Part shown: piece by piece, positions 1 to 7,975 of the stretch
Position numbering within the stretch: position 1 is the stretch's first letter
Layout of the letters: each line of letters starts with the position of its first letter
Assembly: GCA_017620055.1 (NCBI GenBank)
Contig: JAFZRD010000108.1
Span: forward strand, 1 to 9,740
From: Lachnospiraceae bacterium
GTDB lineage: Bacteria > Bacillota_A > Clostridia > Lachnospirales > Lachnospiraceae
DNA: 9,740 nucleotides
Reading direction: 5' to 3'
Notes under the pieces: generated by a model
What the model saw: the letters and a program-made list of their open reading frames with translations, nothing else
Told to the model about the DNA's origin: nothing
Databases searched by the model: none
Position numbers and translations under genes: made by a program

Positions 1-2
1 AA

Positions 3-137
3 GAGCTCTTTCATAAGCTCCGTGAACGTAAGATATACGTCAGATGGTGGGACAAGCCGAGGCTTCGCGACTGGCTGCGTATTTCGGTCGGCACGGACGA
101 GGATATGAAGGCACTTCTGGAGGCCATCGACGAATAA
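3..137 (+). CDS. hisC: Histidinol-phosphate aminotransferase, C-terminal end (partial)
   Basis: The window opens inside this gene. The readable 44 codons end in TAA and encode a tail containing ELFHKLRERKIYVRWWDKP and then RLRDWLRISVGTDEDM. This matches the usual C-terminus of HisC, where 'VRWFDKPRLRDYLRITIGTDEEM'-like text carries the conserved Arg that contacts substrate phosphate or carboxylate. HisC is a PLP-dependent class I/II aminotransferase that converts imidazole-acetol phosphate plus glutamate to histidinol phosphate in histidine biosynthesis; some family members also act on aromatic amino acids. The PLP lysine and N-terminal part lie outside the window, so the exact substrate cannot be tested here. 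A hairpin with a T-tract follows directly. The family assignment is firm for so short a fragment, and the specific HisC call is fairly firm. Confidence 0.82.
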   Translation, partial: ELFHKLRERKIYVRWWDKPRLRDWLRISVGTDEDMKALLEAIDE

Positions 138-138
138 A

Positions 139-174
139 TGTCTCAAAAAGAACCGTCCCTTTGACACTTTTTTT
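139..174 (+). terminator. Repeat-like hairpin with T-tract after hisC
   Basis: TGTCTCAAA (139-147) and TTTGACA (160-166) form an imperfect inverted repeat around the core AAGAACCGTCCC (148-159). It is followed at once by seven T residues (168-174). The layout fits a weak rho-independent terminator for hisC. The core resembles the scattered AAGAACCGTCCC-type intergenic repeats I recall from clostridial genomes; that is recollection, not a search. The T-tract runs straight into the AAGGAG ribosome binding site of the next gene (175-180), so termination may be partial, with read-through into the downstream operon. The core is too pyrimidine-rich on one strand to extend the stem, so the hairpin is not strong. 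Confidence 0.4.
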
Positions 175-189
175 AAGGAGACACTTAAT

Positions 190-729
190 ATGAGTACATT
201 AACAGACCAGATAGTTCAATCGCTTTCGGGAAATACTGTAACACAGTACATAGCATGCTTTATTATCTCAATGATCCCGTTGGTTGAATTAAGGGGTGCG
301 ATCCCGTTTGCTTATTTTTTTAAAGGGATGAATCCGGAATTCAATCTCATTATCGGATACGTGATCATTGCCGTAGGAAATATGATCCCTGTTCCGATCA
401 TCTTCTTTTTTGCCAGGAAAGTACTTGAATGGGGAGCAGACAAAAAAATCATAGGTAAGTTCTTCACGTTTTGCCTGGAAAAGGGTCATAAAGGCGGAGA
501 AAAGCTGCAATCCAAGGCAGGAAACGGGTTGTTTGTGGCGTTAATGTTATTTGTCGGCATTCCGCTTCCGGGTACAGGGGCATGGACCGGTACATTGGCA
601 GCGTCTATTCTTGATATGAAGTTCAAAGAAAGCATTTTGGCCGTTATTTGCGGTGTTGCTCTGGCCGGAGTGATCGTCGGAGTATTATGCTCTCTTGGTT
701 TTACTGCCTGGTTTAATATAGCAGGCTGA
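190..729 (+). CDS. Small multidrug-export family membrane protein (COG2426 / Sm_multidrug_ex type)
   Basis: A 179-residue integral membrane protein with about four to five hydrophobic segments (roughly residues 17-45, 52-76, 112-141 and 147-175). Two landmarks identify the family: ELRGAIP at residues 33-39 and PLPGTGAWTG at 125-134. Both sit in or beside membrane segments, as in the family annotated 'small multi-drug export protein', which is distantly like DedA in having re-entrant, Pro/Gly-rich motifs. The transport role is a database label with little experimental support, so the substrate is unknown. The start is supported by AAGGAG at 175-180, nine bases before the ATG. Codon choice looks more A/T-rich (tta, ttt, att, ggg) than in the downstream genes. 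The gene ends 4 nt before hslO, suggesting co-transcription and translational coupling. Confidence 0.82.
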   Translation: MSTLTDQIVQSLSGNTVTQYIACFIISMIPLVELRGAIPFAYFFKGMNPEFNLIIGYVIIAVGNMIPVPIIFFFARKVLEWGADKKIIGKFFTFCLEKGHKGGEKLQSKAGNGLFVALMLFVGIPLPGTGAWTGTLAASILDMKFKESILAVICGVALAGVIVGVLCSLGFTAWFNIAG

Positions 730-733
730 AAAA

Positions 734-1609
734 ATGAGTGATTGTATTGTCAGAGCGACGGCCGCAGACGGCTGCATAAGGGCGTTTTGCGCATCAACAA
801 GAGAACTGGTGGAATATGCCAGGAGCTGTCACAACACTTCGCCCGTTGTAACGGCGGCGCTCGGAAGGACGCTTACCGCCGGGGCGATAATGGGCAGCAT
901 GCAGAAGGGAGACGACGATCTTCTGACAATACAGCTGCGGGGATCGGGCCCTATGAAGGGTATAACCGTTACGGCCGATTCAAAAGCGAATGTAAAAGGG
1001 TATCCGCTTGTCGCCGACGTGATAATACCCGCGAACAGCAAAGGGAAACTCGACGTATCCTCTGCCATTGGTGTCGGAGTGCTGTCGGTTATAAAGGATA
1101 TGGGGCTCAAAGACCCTTATGTGGGCCAGGTGGAACTCATCTCAGGCGAGATAGCGGAAGATCTGGCGTACTATTTCACTTCGAGCGAGCAGGTTCCTTC
1201 GGCCGTGTCCCTCGGGGTGCTGATGAACAGGGACAATACGGTAAGACAGGCAGGCGGACTGATAATCCAGGCTCTTCCGGGGGCCGGCGATGAAGTGATA
1301 GCGGATCTTGAGACGAAGCTTACCGGTATACCTTCGATGACGCAGATGCTTGAGGAAGGAAAGACTCCCGAAGACATACTGAGTGACATACTCGGGGACA
1401 GCGGGTTGCAGATCCTTGATACGATCCCGACGCATTTTGCATGTAACTGTGACAGGCAGAGGGTTGAGAAAGTGGTGATCAGTCTCGGCCGCAAAGAGCT
1501 GAAGAAGATGATCGACGAGGGAGAACCGGTCGAGCTTAAGTGCCATTTCTGCAATAAAGCATATGAGTTTTCGCAGGATGAACTGCTTAAACTGTATAAT
1601 AGTCTGTGA
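734..1609 (+). CDS. hslO: Redox-regulated holdase chaperone Hsp33
   Basis: A 291-residue protein, the usual length for Hsp33. This is a cytosolic ATP-independent chaperone that is inactive with Zn bound to four reduced cysteines and is switched on by oxidative unfolding. The four switch cysteines are present: C237-x-C239 (HFACNCDRQRVE) and C270-x-x-C273 (LKCHFCNKAYEF). The N-terminal domain carries the typical GRTLTAGAIMGSMQKGDD and LTIQLRGSGPMKGI stretches. The start at 734 gives the expected N-terminus (MSDCIVRATAADG). It has only a poor ribosome binding site (CAGG at 722-725) and lies 4 nt after the previous stop, so translation is probably coupled to the upstream membrane protein. An extra Cys at position 4 and Cys14, Cys19 and Cys32 lie outside the zinc site. 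The following gene, dapF, starts 26 nt downstream. Confidence 0.96.
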   Translation: MSDCIVRATAADGCIRAFCASTRELVEYARSCHNTSPVVTAALGRTLTAGAIMGSMQKGDDDLLTIQLRGSGPMKGITVTADSKANVKGYPLVADVIIPANSKGKLDVSSAIGVGVLSVIKDMGLKDPYVGQVELISGEIAEDLAYYFTSSEQVPSAVSLGVLMNRDNTVRQAGGLIIQALPGAGDEVIADLETKLTGIPSMTQMLEEGKTPEDILSDILGDSGLQILDTIPTHFACNCDRQRVEKVVISLGRKELKKMIDEGEPVELKCHFCNKAYEFSQDELLKLYNSL

Positions 1610-1635
1610 TAAGGGGACAGTAAAAGGGGGAGATC

Positions 1636-2520
1636 ATGAAATTCACCAAGATGCACGGATGTTCAAATGACTATGTCTATGTGAACTGCTTTGAGGAGAC
1701 TGTTGAGAACATGGGGGTCTTCGCAAAGGAGGTCAGCGACAGGCACAAGGGGATCGGCTCGGACGGAGCGATCTTCATCTGCCCGGCCGACGGAGCCGAC
1801 TGCGAGATGAAGATGTACAACTCGGACGGCTCATATTCCGAAATGTGCGGAAACGGCATCAGATGCGTTGCCAAGTACGTTTACGACAACGGCATCGTCG
1901 ACAGGAAGGATATGGACATCCTGTCGGGCGGGAGTATCAAGAAAGTTCATGTGGAGACAGGCCCGGAGAGGGTCAGTGACGTGACCGGAACGACCTTCTC
2001 GAAGAGGGAGGACGGAATGGCCGTAAACCGCGTCCGCGTGGATATGGGAGAGCCGATCTTAAAGACCGAGCAGATCCCGGTCATTCTTTCCGACGGATGC
2101 GATAAAGTCATATCACATGACCTCTATGTGGATGATTCCAACTACAAGATGACATGTGTATCGATGGGGAATCCCCATTGCGTGGTGTTTGTCGACAGTG
2201 TCGGCAAGGTACCTATAGAAGAACTCGGACCGAAGTTCGAAAATCACGTATGCTTTCCGAACCGGATCAATACGGAATTCGTTCATGTCCTTGACAGATC
2301 GAATGTCTGGATGCGTGTCTGGGAAAGAGGCGCGGGAGAGACACTGGCATGCGGGACGGGGGCGTGCGCAACGGCCGTGGCATGCATACTGAACGATCTG
2401 ACCGATGATAAGGTGACGGTTCATTTAAAGGGCGGGGATCTCGAGATAGTCTGGGACCGGTCCGACAATCACGTGTATATGACAGGCGGCGCCGTTACGG
2501 TGTTCGAAGGCGAGATCTGA
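1636..2520 (+). CDS. dapF: Diaminopimelate epimerase
   Basis: A 294-residue enzyme, slightly longer than the common ~275. DapF is a PLP-independent racemase that interconverts LL- and meso-diaminopimelate, the last step before lysine and a precursor of peptidoglycan. Both catalytic cysteines are visible: Cys71 in EMCGNGIRC and Cys239 in ETLACGTGACA, acting as the acid/base pair. The N-terminal substrate-binding signature is FTKMHGCSNDYVYVNC, and GNPHCVVF occurs at 178-185. The additional length falls mainly in the middle (about residues 108-165), where the text is less familiar. The start is set by AAGGGGGAG about five bases before the ATG. It ends 16 nt before the glutamine synthetase gene, consistent with one transcript. 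Identification is secure. Confidence 0.96.
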   Translation: MKFTKMHGCSNDYVYVNCFEETVENMGVFAKEVSDRHKGIGSDGAIFICPADGADCEMKMYNSDGSYSEMCGNGIRCVAKYVYDNGIVDRKDMDILSGGSIKKVHVETGPERVSDVTGTTFSKREDGMAVNRVRVDMGEPILKTEQIPVILSDGCDKVISHDLYVDDSNYKMTCVSMGNPHCVVFVDSVGKVPIEELGPKFENHVCFPNRINTEFVHVLDRSNVWMRVWERGAGETLACGTGACATAVACILNDLTDDKVTVHLKGGDLEIVWDRSDNHVYMTGGAVTVFEGEI

Positions 2521-2536
2521 ACGATAAGGAGATAAC

Positions 2537-4642
2537 ATGACAAACGTACCTGAGATATTCGGAAGCATGGTGTTCAATGATGCCGTTATGAAGGAAAGGC
2601 TTCCCGAGGAGACATACAGATCGCTTCACAAGACGATAGAGACCCAGACCGATCTTGATATCACCGTGGCAAATGCGGTTGCAACGGCGATGAAGGACTG
2701 GGCGGTTGAAAAAGGGGCGACTCATTTCACCCACTGGTTCCAGCCGATGACAGGGCGCACGGCCGAGAAGCATGATTCCTTCATATCGCCCCAGCATGAC
2801 GGTCGGGCCATCATGGAATTCTCGGGTAAGGAACTCATAAAGGGCGAACCCGATGCATCAAGTTTCCCGTCCGGCGGACTTCGTGCAACATTCGAGGCAC
2901 GCGGATACACGGCATGGGATCCGACAAGCTACGCATTTGTCAAGGACGGAGTCCTGTGCATCCCGACCGCATTCTGTTCGTACGGCGGAGAGGCGCTCGA
3001 CAAGAAGACCCCGCTCCTTCGCTCAATGGAAGAGATCAATACGCAGGCGCTTCGTATACTCCGTCTGTTCGGGAATAAAGATGTCAAACACGTATGGACC
3101 ACGGTCGGAGCGGAGCAGGAATACTTCCTTGTTGACCGCAAACTCTACGACAGGCGCAAGGACCTGATATTCTGCGGCAGAACGCTCTTCGGTGCACCCG
3201 CGCCCAAGGGCCAGGAGATGGATGACCACTATTTCGGAGCCATCAAGCCCAGGATCTCGGCGTTCATGAAGGAACTCAACGAGGAGCTGTGGAAGCTCGG
3301 CGTGTACGCAAGGACCGAGCATAACGAGGCCGCTCCCGCCCAGCACGAGCTTGCCCCGATATTTACGACGACAAATCTGGCCACGGATCAGAACCAGGTC
3401 ATGATGGAGATAATGAGAAACGTTGCAAGAAAGCACGGAATGGTCTGCCTTCTGCATGAGAAGCCCTTTGCGGGCGTTAACGGAAGCGGTAAGCACAACA
3501 ACTGGTCGATCTCAACGGATACGGGAGTCAATCTTCTCGAGCCCGGAAAATCACCTTATGAGAATGCACAGTTCCTGCTGTTCCTTGCTGCCATGATAAA
3601 GGGTATCGATGAATATCAGGAGATGATGAGGGTATGCGTCGCATCCGCGGGCAACGATCACCGTCTCGGTGCCGCAGAGGCGCCGCCGGCCATCGTATCG
3701 GTATTTGTCGGAGATGACCTTGCCGAGGTCCTTGAATGTATTGAGAAGGGTACTTCATATGATGCTTCGGGTGCCGGAAGGATGGAGATCGGAGTAAGCG
3801 TTCTGCCTGCAATCCCCAAGGATTCCACGGACAGGAACAGGACCTCGCCGTTCGCGTTCACCGGAAACAAGTTCGAATACAGATCTGTCGGAAGTTCCCA
3901 GTCGATAGCGGGAGCCAATACCGTCATCAATACGATCATGGCTGAAGAACTCGGTCAGTTTGCGGATGAGCTCGAGAAAGCCGGAAAAGATGATTTTAAC
4001 AGGGCTCTTGACGAACTGATCAAGAGAACGATCAAGGAGCATAAGCGTATTCTCTTTAACGGTGACGGATATTCGGAAGTGTGGGAAGAAGAGGCGAAGC
4101 GCCGGGGTCTTGCAAACCTTCGCACAACGGTCGATGCCCTGCCGGCATTCCTGATGGAGAAGAACATCAAACTGTTCACGAGCCATAACATATATACCGA
4201 GACCGAGATGCGCAGCCGTTATGCGATACTTCTTGATACATACAACAAGATCATAAACATCGAAGCTCATACGATGATCGATATGGCAAGAAAAGAGATC
4301 CTGCCTGCGGTCAGCCGCTATGTGGGGCAGTTGTTTGACATTCTGAACGGGAAACTGGCTGCTTCGGAGAAGATAAATGCGAAGATATCCCACAATATGG
4401 AAGAAGAGACGGCCGTATCGCTGTCCGGTCTGTGCGATAAAGCCCTGACGGAGCTCGTCCGCCTTGAAACGCTCATCGCCAAGACCGATTACAAGGATGA
4501 TCTTGACCGCGGAACATACTACAGGGATATCGTCATCCCCGCAATGAACGAACTCCGCGCAACATGCGATGCTATGGAGATGCTCACTGCCAGGGATATG
4601 TGGCCGTTCCCTCAGTACGGTGATATGCTTTTCAATATATAA
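2537..4642 (+). CDS. glnN: Glutamine synthetase, type III
   Basis: A 701-residue cytosolic enzyme of the GSIII class (normally about 700-730 residues, clearly larger than GSI or GSII). It makes glutamine from glutamate, ammonia and ATP. Visible class features are the N-terminal block FGSMVFND at 8-15, [12 protein letters not shown] at 62-73, the metal/glutamate-binding [10 protein letters not shown] at 191-200, [14 protein letters not shown] at 262-275, and the nucleotide/ammonia-site region [18 protein letters not shown] at 308-325. The long C-terminal region after about residue 500 is helical and specific to this class. A good ribosome binding site (AAGGAG, 2525-2530) precedes the ATG. GSIII is common in Bacteroidetes, cyanobacteria and Clostridia, and its regulation differs from the adenylylated GSI. 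The gene ends 6 nt from the convergent stop of the next gene. The symbol follows common usage for this class. Confidence 0.96.
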   Translation: MTNVPEIFGSMVFNDAVMKERLPEETYRSLHKTIETQTDLDITVANAVATAMKDWAVEKGATHFTHWFQPMTGRTAEKHDSFISPQHDGRAIMEFSGKELIKGEPDASSFPSGGLRATFEARGYTAWDPTSYAFVKDGVLCIPTAFCSYGGEALDKKTPLLRSMEEINTQALRILRLFGNKDVKHVWTTVGAEQEYFLVDRKLYDRRKDLIFCGRTLFGAPAPKGQEMDDHYFGAIKPRISAFMKELNEELWKLGVYARTEHNEAAPAQHELAPIFTTTNLATDQNQVMMEIMRNVARKHGMVCLLHEKPFAGVNGSGKHNNWSISTDTGVNLLEPGKSPYENAQFLLFLAAMIKGIDEYQEMMRVCVASAGNDHRLGAAEAPPAIVSVFVGDDLAEVLECIEKGTSYDASGAGRMEIGVSVLPAIPKDSTDRNRTSPFAFTGNKFEYRSVGSSQSIAGANTVINTIMAEELGQFADELEKAGKDDFNRALDELIKRTIKEHKRILFNGDGYSEVWEEEAKRRGLANLRTTVDALPAFLMEKNIKLFTSHNIYTETEMRSRYAILLDTYNKIINIEAHTMIDMARKEILPAVSRYVGQLFDILNGKLAASEKINAKISHNMEEETAVSLSGLCDKALTELVRLETLIAKTDYKDDLDRGTYYRDIVIPAMNELRATCDAMEMLTARDMWPFPQYGDMLFNI

Positions 4643-4648
4643 ACGGGT

Positions 4649-5125
4649 TTATTTGCCGTAGACGTCTTTGGCTATGGTCAGTGCCGCCCATGCCTTGGCC
4701 CAGCCCGCGTAAAACGCGGCATGGGTGAGCGACGCAGCCATTTCTTTCTGTGAAACGCCGTTATTCTTGGCATTCTCGATGTGATACCTAAGCGATGTAT
4801 CCGTGATGCCCTGAGCCATCAGTGCGATAACGGTTATGAGCGAACGCGTCTTCAGGTCTATGTCGGAGTTGTTCCAGTTGTCCCCATAGAGGATGTCATC
4901 GTTATAACGGGCAAAATCCGGTGCAAATGAGCCGAGAGTGTCGCGCCCCGAAGTCTGTGTGATCTTTTTGCCGGATCCCTTATCGTCCTTCACACCTATG
5001 TATTCGTTATATTCCCGGCGAAGCTCTTCCTGCATCTCGGGATTCAGTCCGTCATATATGAGCTTGGCGGCGTCCATTGTCTGTGCCAGTCTTTTGATGG
5101 TGTAGAGCCATAATTCAAAGTTCAT
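4649..5125 (-). CDS. Carboxymuconolactone decarboxylase (CMD)-family protein, cysteine-free
   Basis: A 158-residue, mainly helical protein. The CMD fold occupies about residues 65-155: a conserved helical core with KTRSLITVIALMAQG (92-106), RYHIENAKNNGVS (113-125) and the AAFYAGWAKAWAAL helix (136-149). These match the YurZ / 4-carboxymuconolactone-decarboxylase branch. The AhpD branch uses a CxxC pair as a thiol peroxidase, but this protein has no cysteine at all, so that activity is excluded. His115 and His135 are the candidate polar core residues. The true substrate is unknown. The start is supported by AAAGGAG (5132-5138), six bases ahead, which overlaps the stop of the upstream S1-domain gene. 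Met17 is an alternative start without as good a site. The two minus-strand genes probably share a transcript. Confidence 0.85.
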   Translation of the reverse strand: MNFELWLYTIKRLAQTMDAAKLIYDGLNPEMQEELRREYNEYIGVKDDKGSGKKITQTSGRDTLGSFAPDFARYNDDILYGDNWNNSDIDLKTRSLITVIALMAQGITDTSLRYHIENAKNNGVSQKEMAASLTHAAFYAGWAKAWAALTIAKDVYGK

Positions 5126-5136
5126 GGTATTCTCCT

Positions 5137-5841
5137 TTATGACAACTTGAATCCTTTTAAGAGATCTCCGAGGGAAGTTCCTATATCCTGTGACTCGGGG
5201 ATTGCTACCTCTTCATCAGCGGGAGCGCTTTCTTCGGGATTCTCGAGAAGAGCCTTGATGGAGAGCGACAGTTTACCGTCCTTGATCTCTATGACCTTGA
5301 CGTCAACCTCCTGTCCTTCTTTGAGGACAACTCCGGGATGCTTGATACGTTCGTGTGATATCTGTGATACATGTACGAGTCCTGAAAGCCCGTCGGGAAG
5401 GTCGATGAAAGCGCCGTAATCCTTGATCGTCGCAACAGTTCCGTGAAATACCTGTCCAACCTTCACATCGGACAGTTTCTTCTTCCTGTTCGCATCCTGC
5501 CGTTCTTTGAGGATCTCTCTTGCTGACAGTACCAGCTTGTCCTGATCGATATCGGCTTCGAATACCCTGACCTCAAGCTCTTTGCCAAGGAACGGGTTGC
5601 AGTCGTCTATTCTCTCGGTGGACAGCCTGGAGGCCGGTATGAATGCCCGTATGCCCTCGAAATCGGCGACAACGCCACCCTTTACAATGCCGGTGACAGT
5701 GACGGTGATGATCTCCTTTGATTCCTGTAACTCCTTAGCCCGTTTCCACGCCAGAAGCGAATCCGTATCGTGAACGCCGTCACCCATAAGACTGTAGGAT
5801 TCTTCGAGCATCTCCTCGTAATCCTTCATACTCTCTTCCAT
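5137..5841 (-). CDS. Two-domain S1 RNA-binding protein (short ribosomal S1-like)
   Basis: A 234-residue protein with two S1 (OB-fold) RNA-binding domains. The first, about residues 42-108, is divergent (VTGIVKGGVVADFEGIRAFI, then KLVLSAREI). The second, about 126-197, is canonical (VGQVFHGTVATIKDYGAFID, then GLSGLVHVSQIS and KLSLSIKALL). A charged linker separates them, and an acidic, low-complexity tail follows (EESAPADEEVAIPESQD). Full ribosomal protein S1 has four to six such domains, so this is a short S1 homologue of the kind found in Firmicutes. It probably binds mRNA or ribosomes in the cytosol, but its target is unknown. The start is supported by GGGAGGA (5848-5854) at good spacing; Met5 is a possible alternative. 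The downstream CMD-family gene begins 11 nt after this stop. Confidence 0.92.
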   Translation of the reverse strand: MEESMKDYEEMLEESYSLMGDGVHDTDSLLAWKRAKELQESKEIITVTVTGIVKGGVVADFEGIRAFIPASRLSTERIDDCNPFLGKELEVRVFEADIDQDKLVLSAREILKERQDANRKKKLSDVKVGQVFHGTVATIKDYGAFIDLPDGLSGLVHVSQISHERIKHPGVVLKEGQEVDVKVIEIKDGKLSLSIKALLENPEESAPADEEVAIPESQDIGTSLGDLLKGFKLS

Positions 5842-6003
5842 GTTTCATCCTCCCGAATAATGATATGTTCCATAACAGATTATCATATTGTAATGAATAT
5901 TATAACTTATTTTTTGTGAAAATCATAAGGAAAAGTGAAGAGTTTGGTGCTATAATATTTCTCAATACGGACATTGTAAGAATCCGTCGGAAGGAGAGAA
6001 GGT
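5842..6003. promoter_or_regulatory. AT-rich divergent intergenic region
   Basis: These 162 bases separate the minus-strand S1-domain gene from the plus-strand hydrogenase-MCP gene, so they must carry both promoters. The middle part (about 5855-5960) is very A/T-rich, with several TATAAT-like hexamers on each strand. Only one promoter is convincing and it is listed separately (5948-5956, plus). On the minus strand, candidates such as TATAAT (5899-5904) or GATAAT (about 5879-5884) lack a good -35 at 16-18 bases, so I do not call a site. No operator palindrome or riboswitch was recognised. Confidence 0.45.
5948..5956 (+). promoter_or_regulatory. Extended -10 promoter of the hydrogenase-MCP gene
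   Basis: TGCTATAAT is a perfect extended -10 element (TGnTATAAT) for the housekeeping sigma factor. No TTGACA-like -35 is found 16-18 bases upstream (the bases there read AGGAAA), which is acceptable for an extended -10 promoter. Transcription would begin near 5963-5965, giving a leader of about 40 bases that contains the AAGGAG ribosome binding site at 5991-5996. Confidence 0.5.
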
Positions 6004-7935
6004 ATGGGCCTTATCAGTACAAATGAGAAGTGTATAGGTTGTAATCGCTGTATCAGATCATGCAGTTGTATCGGAGCGAACATAGCTGTCGAAAAGGACA
6101 GGGGAAATGTTATCGAGGTAGATCCCCAAAAGTGTATCGCATGCGGTTCTTGTATCGATGCGTGTGAACACGGCGCCCGAGAGTATGTGGATGATACCGA
6201 AGAGTTCTTCAGGGATCTGAAGAACGGCCAGAGGATATCCGTGATCATAGCGCCTGCATTTCTTGCAAACTATCCGAACGAATATGAGAAATATCTCGGA
6301 ATGCTCAAGAAGCTCGGCGTCAACCGTTTTGTCAGTGTATCATTCGGTGCCGATATAACGACGTGGGGTTATATCAAGTATATTACGGAGAACAGATTCT
6401 ACGGCGGTATCTCGCAGCCGTGTCCGGCAGTTGTCGGCTATATAGAGCGTTATGTTCCGGAACTTCTTCCTAAGCTCATGCCGGTTCAGAGCCCGATGAT
6501 GTGTACGGCGATTTACATGAAGAAATATATGAACGTGACCGACAAGCTTGCGTTCATAAGTCCGTGTATTGCCAAGAAGAATGAGATAGATGATCCCAAC
6601 AACAAGGGATATGCCTCATATAATCTGACTTTCTCTAAACTGGTGGCTTATCTTAAAGAACATCCCGTAAGCGGCGCGCAGCCGTACAAAGACGAGATCG
6701 AATACGGTCTCGGATCCATATATCCGATGCCCGGAGGACTCAAAGAAAACGTTTACTGGCTTCTCGGTGAAGATGCTCTCGTCCGCCAGATGGAGGGTGA
6801 GCATCATATGTACGAATATCTCCAGCGTAACAAAGACCGAATCAAGGGCGGAAAGACAAAGTATCTGTTCGTTGATGCGCTCAACTGTACGAACGGCTGC
6901 CTGTACGGTACCGGAGTGGATAACCGAAAAACGCTCAATGAGGACGTATATGAAAGTATCCAGAAGATACGCGCAAACAGCAAGAATGAGTCGAAGAAGT
7001 CCGCATGGGGCAGGAACCTCACACCGGCCAAGAGGATGGAAGCGCTCAATAAACAGTTTGAGGGCCTTAAGCTTGATGATTTCCTGAGAAAGTATACGGA
7101 CAGGAGCAAGGAGTGTGCTTACCGTATCCCTTCGGAGTCGGAACTGGACAAGATCTTTTCCGAGATGAAGAAGACTGACGGGCAGAGCAGGCGTATCGAC
7201 TGCGGATGCTGCGGATATGACACTTGCAGGGAAATGGCAATGGCTATAGCGAACGGGTTCAGCCACCGCCGCAACTGCGTTCATTATATCAAGGACAGAG
7301 CCTACGAAGAGATGGACAAGGCTATGGGACTCGCCGAGGAAGTTCAGCGTGTTCATGACGAGATGAATGAGAAGAATGCTTCCATCAGCGTCGGTATCAA
7401 TGAGAACTTCGGGAAACTGATGGATTCGATCGAACAGATTAAGAAGTCCAGTGCAAACAACGCACACCAGACGGGTGCCATATCGGAATCCATGAAAGAA
7501 GTCGAGGACTTTGTATGTAACCTGAAGGAAGTCATAGAGAATATAGAGAGTAATCTTGAGAAGCTCGGATCGAACAACGCCGATGTCATTGCAATATCGA
7601 GCCAGACCAACCTTCTGGCACTCAACGCTTCCATAGAGGCTGCCAGAGCAGGAGAAGCCGGCAGGGGCTTCGCGGTCGTTGCCGAGGAGATCAAGAACCT
7701 TGCGGACAATTCCAAGACGACCGCGGACGACAGTAACAGGAATAACAATGACATCAAGGAAACGATAGACAGACTCATCAAGGAGTCGGATAGGTTGTCC
7801 GAGATAGTGGAGAGCGTTAATTCGAGGGCACAAAGTCTCGTAGATTCGGCACAGGAGACCGAATCATCCGTTGAAATGATGGAATCTCTTACGGAAAGCG
7901 TTGAAGATTCACTCAAACAGGTGCTTGAATCTTAA
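6004..7935 (+). CDS. Soluble [FeFe]-hydrogenase-like sensor fused to a chemoreceptor signalling domain
   Basis: A 643-residue, four-part fusion with no signal peptide, membrane helix or HAMP domain, hence cytosolic. (1) A 2x[4Fe-4S] ferredoxin: C10/C13/C16/C20 and C44/C47/C50/C54. (2) An [FeFe]-hydrogenase large domain, about 75-310. The four cysteines expected for the H-cluster cubane remain: C140 (SQPCPAV), C188 (SPCIAKKNE), C295 and C299 (NCTNGC). The proton-relay Cys of TSCCP is Pro139, and the Met of the MPC motif is Ser186. (3) An Fe-S domain with C400, C403, C408 and C425 (CGCCGYDTC...NC). (4) A methyl-accepting chemotaxis hairpin, about 437-643, with its tip at [20 protein letters not shown] (534-553) and [15 protein letters not shown]. 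These changes match putative sensory (group C/D-type) hydrogenases rather than catalytic ones. Inference: it senses H2 or redox state and signals through CheA/CheW. No maturation or che genes are in the window. AAGGAG at 5991-5996 sets the start. Confidence 0.88.
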   Translation: MGLISTNEKCIGCNRCIRSCSCIGANIAVEKDRGNVIEVDPQKCIACGSCIDACEHGAREYVDDTEEFFRDLKNGQRISVIIAPAFLANYPNEYEKYLGMLKKLGVNRFVSVSFGADITTWGYIKYITENRFYGGISQPCPAVVGYIERYVPELLPKLMPVQSPMMCTAIYMKKYMNVTDKLAFISPCIAKKNEIDDPNNKGYASYNLTFSKLVAYLKEHPVSGAQPYKDEIEYGLGSIYPMPGGLKENVYWLLGEDALVRQMEGEHHMYEYLQRNKDRIKGGKTKYLFVDALNCTNGCLYGTGVDNRKTLNEDVYESIQKIRANSKNESKKSAWGRNLTPAKRMEALNKQFEGLKLDDFLRKYTDRSKECAYRIPSESELDKIFSEMKKTDGQSRRIDCGCCGYDTCREMAMAIANGFSHRRNCVHYIKDRAYEEMDKAMGLAEEVQRVHDEMNEKNASISVGINENFGKLMDSIEQIKKSSANNAHQTGAISESMKEVEDFVCNLKEVIENIESNLEKLGSNNADVIAISSQTNLLALNASIEAARAGEAGRGFAVVAEEIKNLADNSKTTADDSNRNNNDIKETIDRLIKESDRLSEIVESVNSRAQSLVDSAQETESSVEMMESLTESVEDSLKQVLES

Positions 7936-7975
7936 CGGTCGGAAGTGTTATCGGGTGTGCAAATAACGGATCACA

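Noticed and set aside
161..189. TTGACA (161-166) with CTTAAT 17 bases later as a promoter for the multidrug-family gene
   Set aside because: Transcription would begin at or inside the start codon, after the AAGGAG site, so the good ribosome binding site would be lost. TTGACA here is better explained as part of the hairpin repeat.
1610..1635. AAGGGGACAGT after hslO as a decayed copy of the repeat at 139-174
   Set aside because: Only a short purine-rich resemblance with no inverted repeat; the stretch is adequately explained as the dapF ribosome binding region.
3755..4393. 212-codon minus-strand frame inside the glutamine synthetase gene
   Set aside because: Antisense shadow of a conserved gene; no recognisable domain.
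4639..4652. ATAAAC-GG-GTTTAT inverted repeat between the two convergent stop codons as a terminator
   Set aside because: The stem is A/T-rich, only six pairs with a two-base loop, and has no T-tract; chance is more likely than a working terminator.
6616..7833. Long open frame (405 codons) on the minus strand inside the hydrogenase-MCP gene
   Set aside because: It is exactly antisense to a strongly conserved multi-domain gene, its translation resembles no known family, and it has no convincing ribosome binding site. It reflects the codon bias of the real gene.
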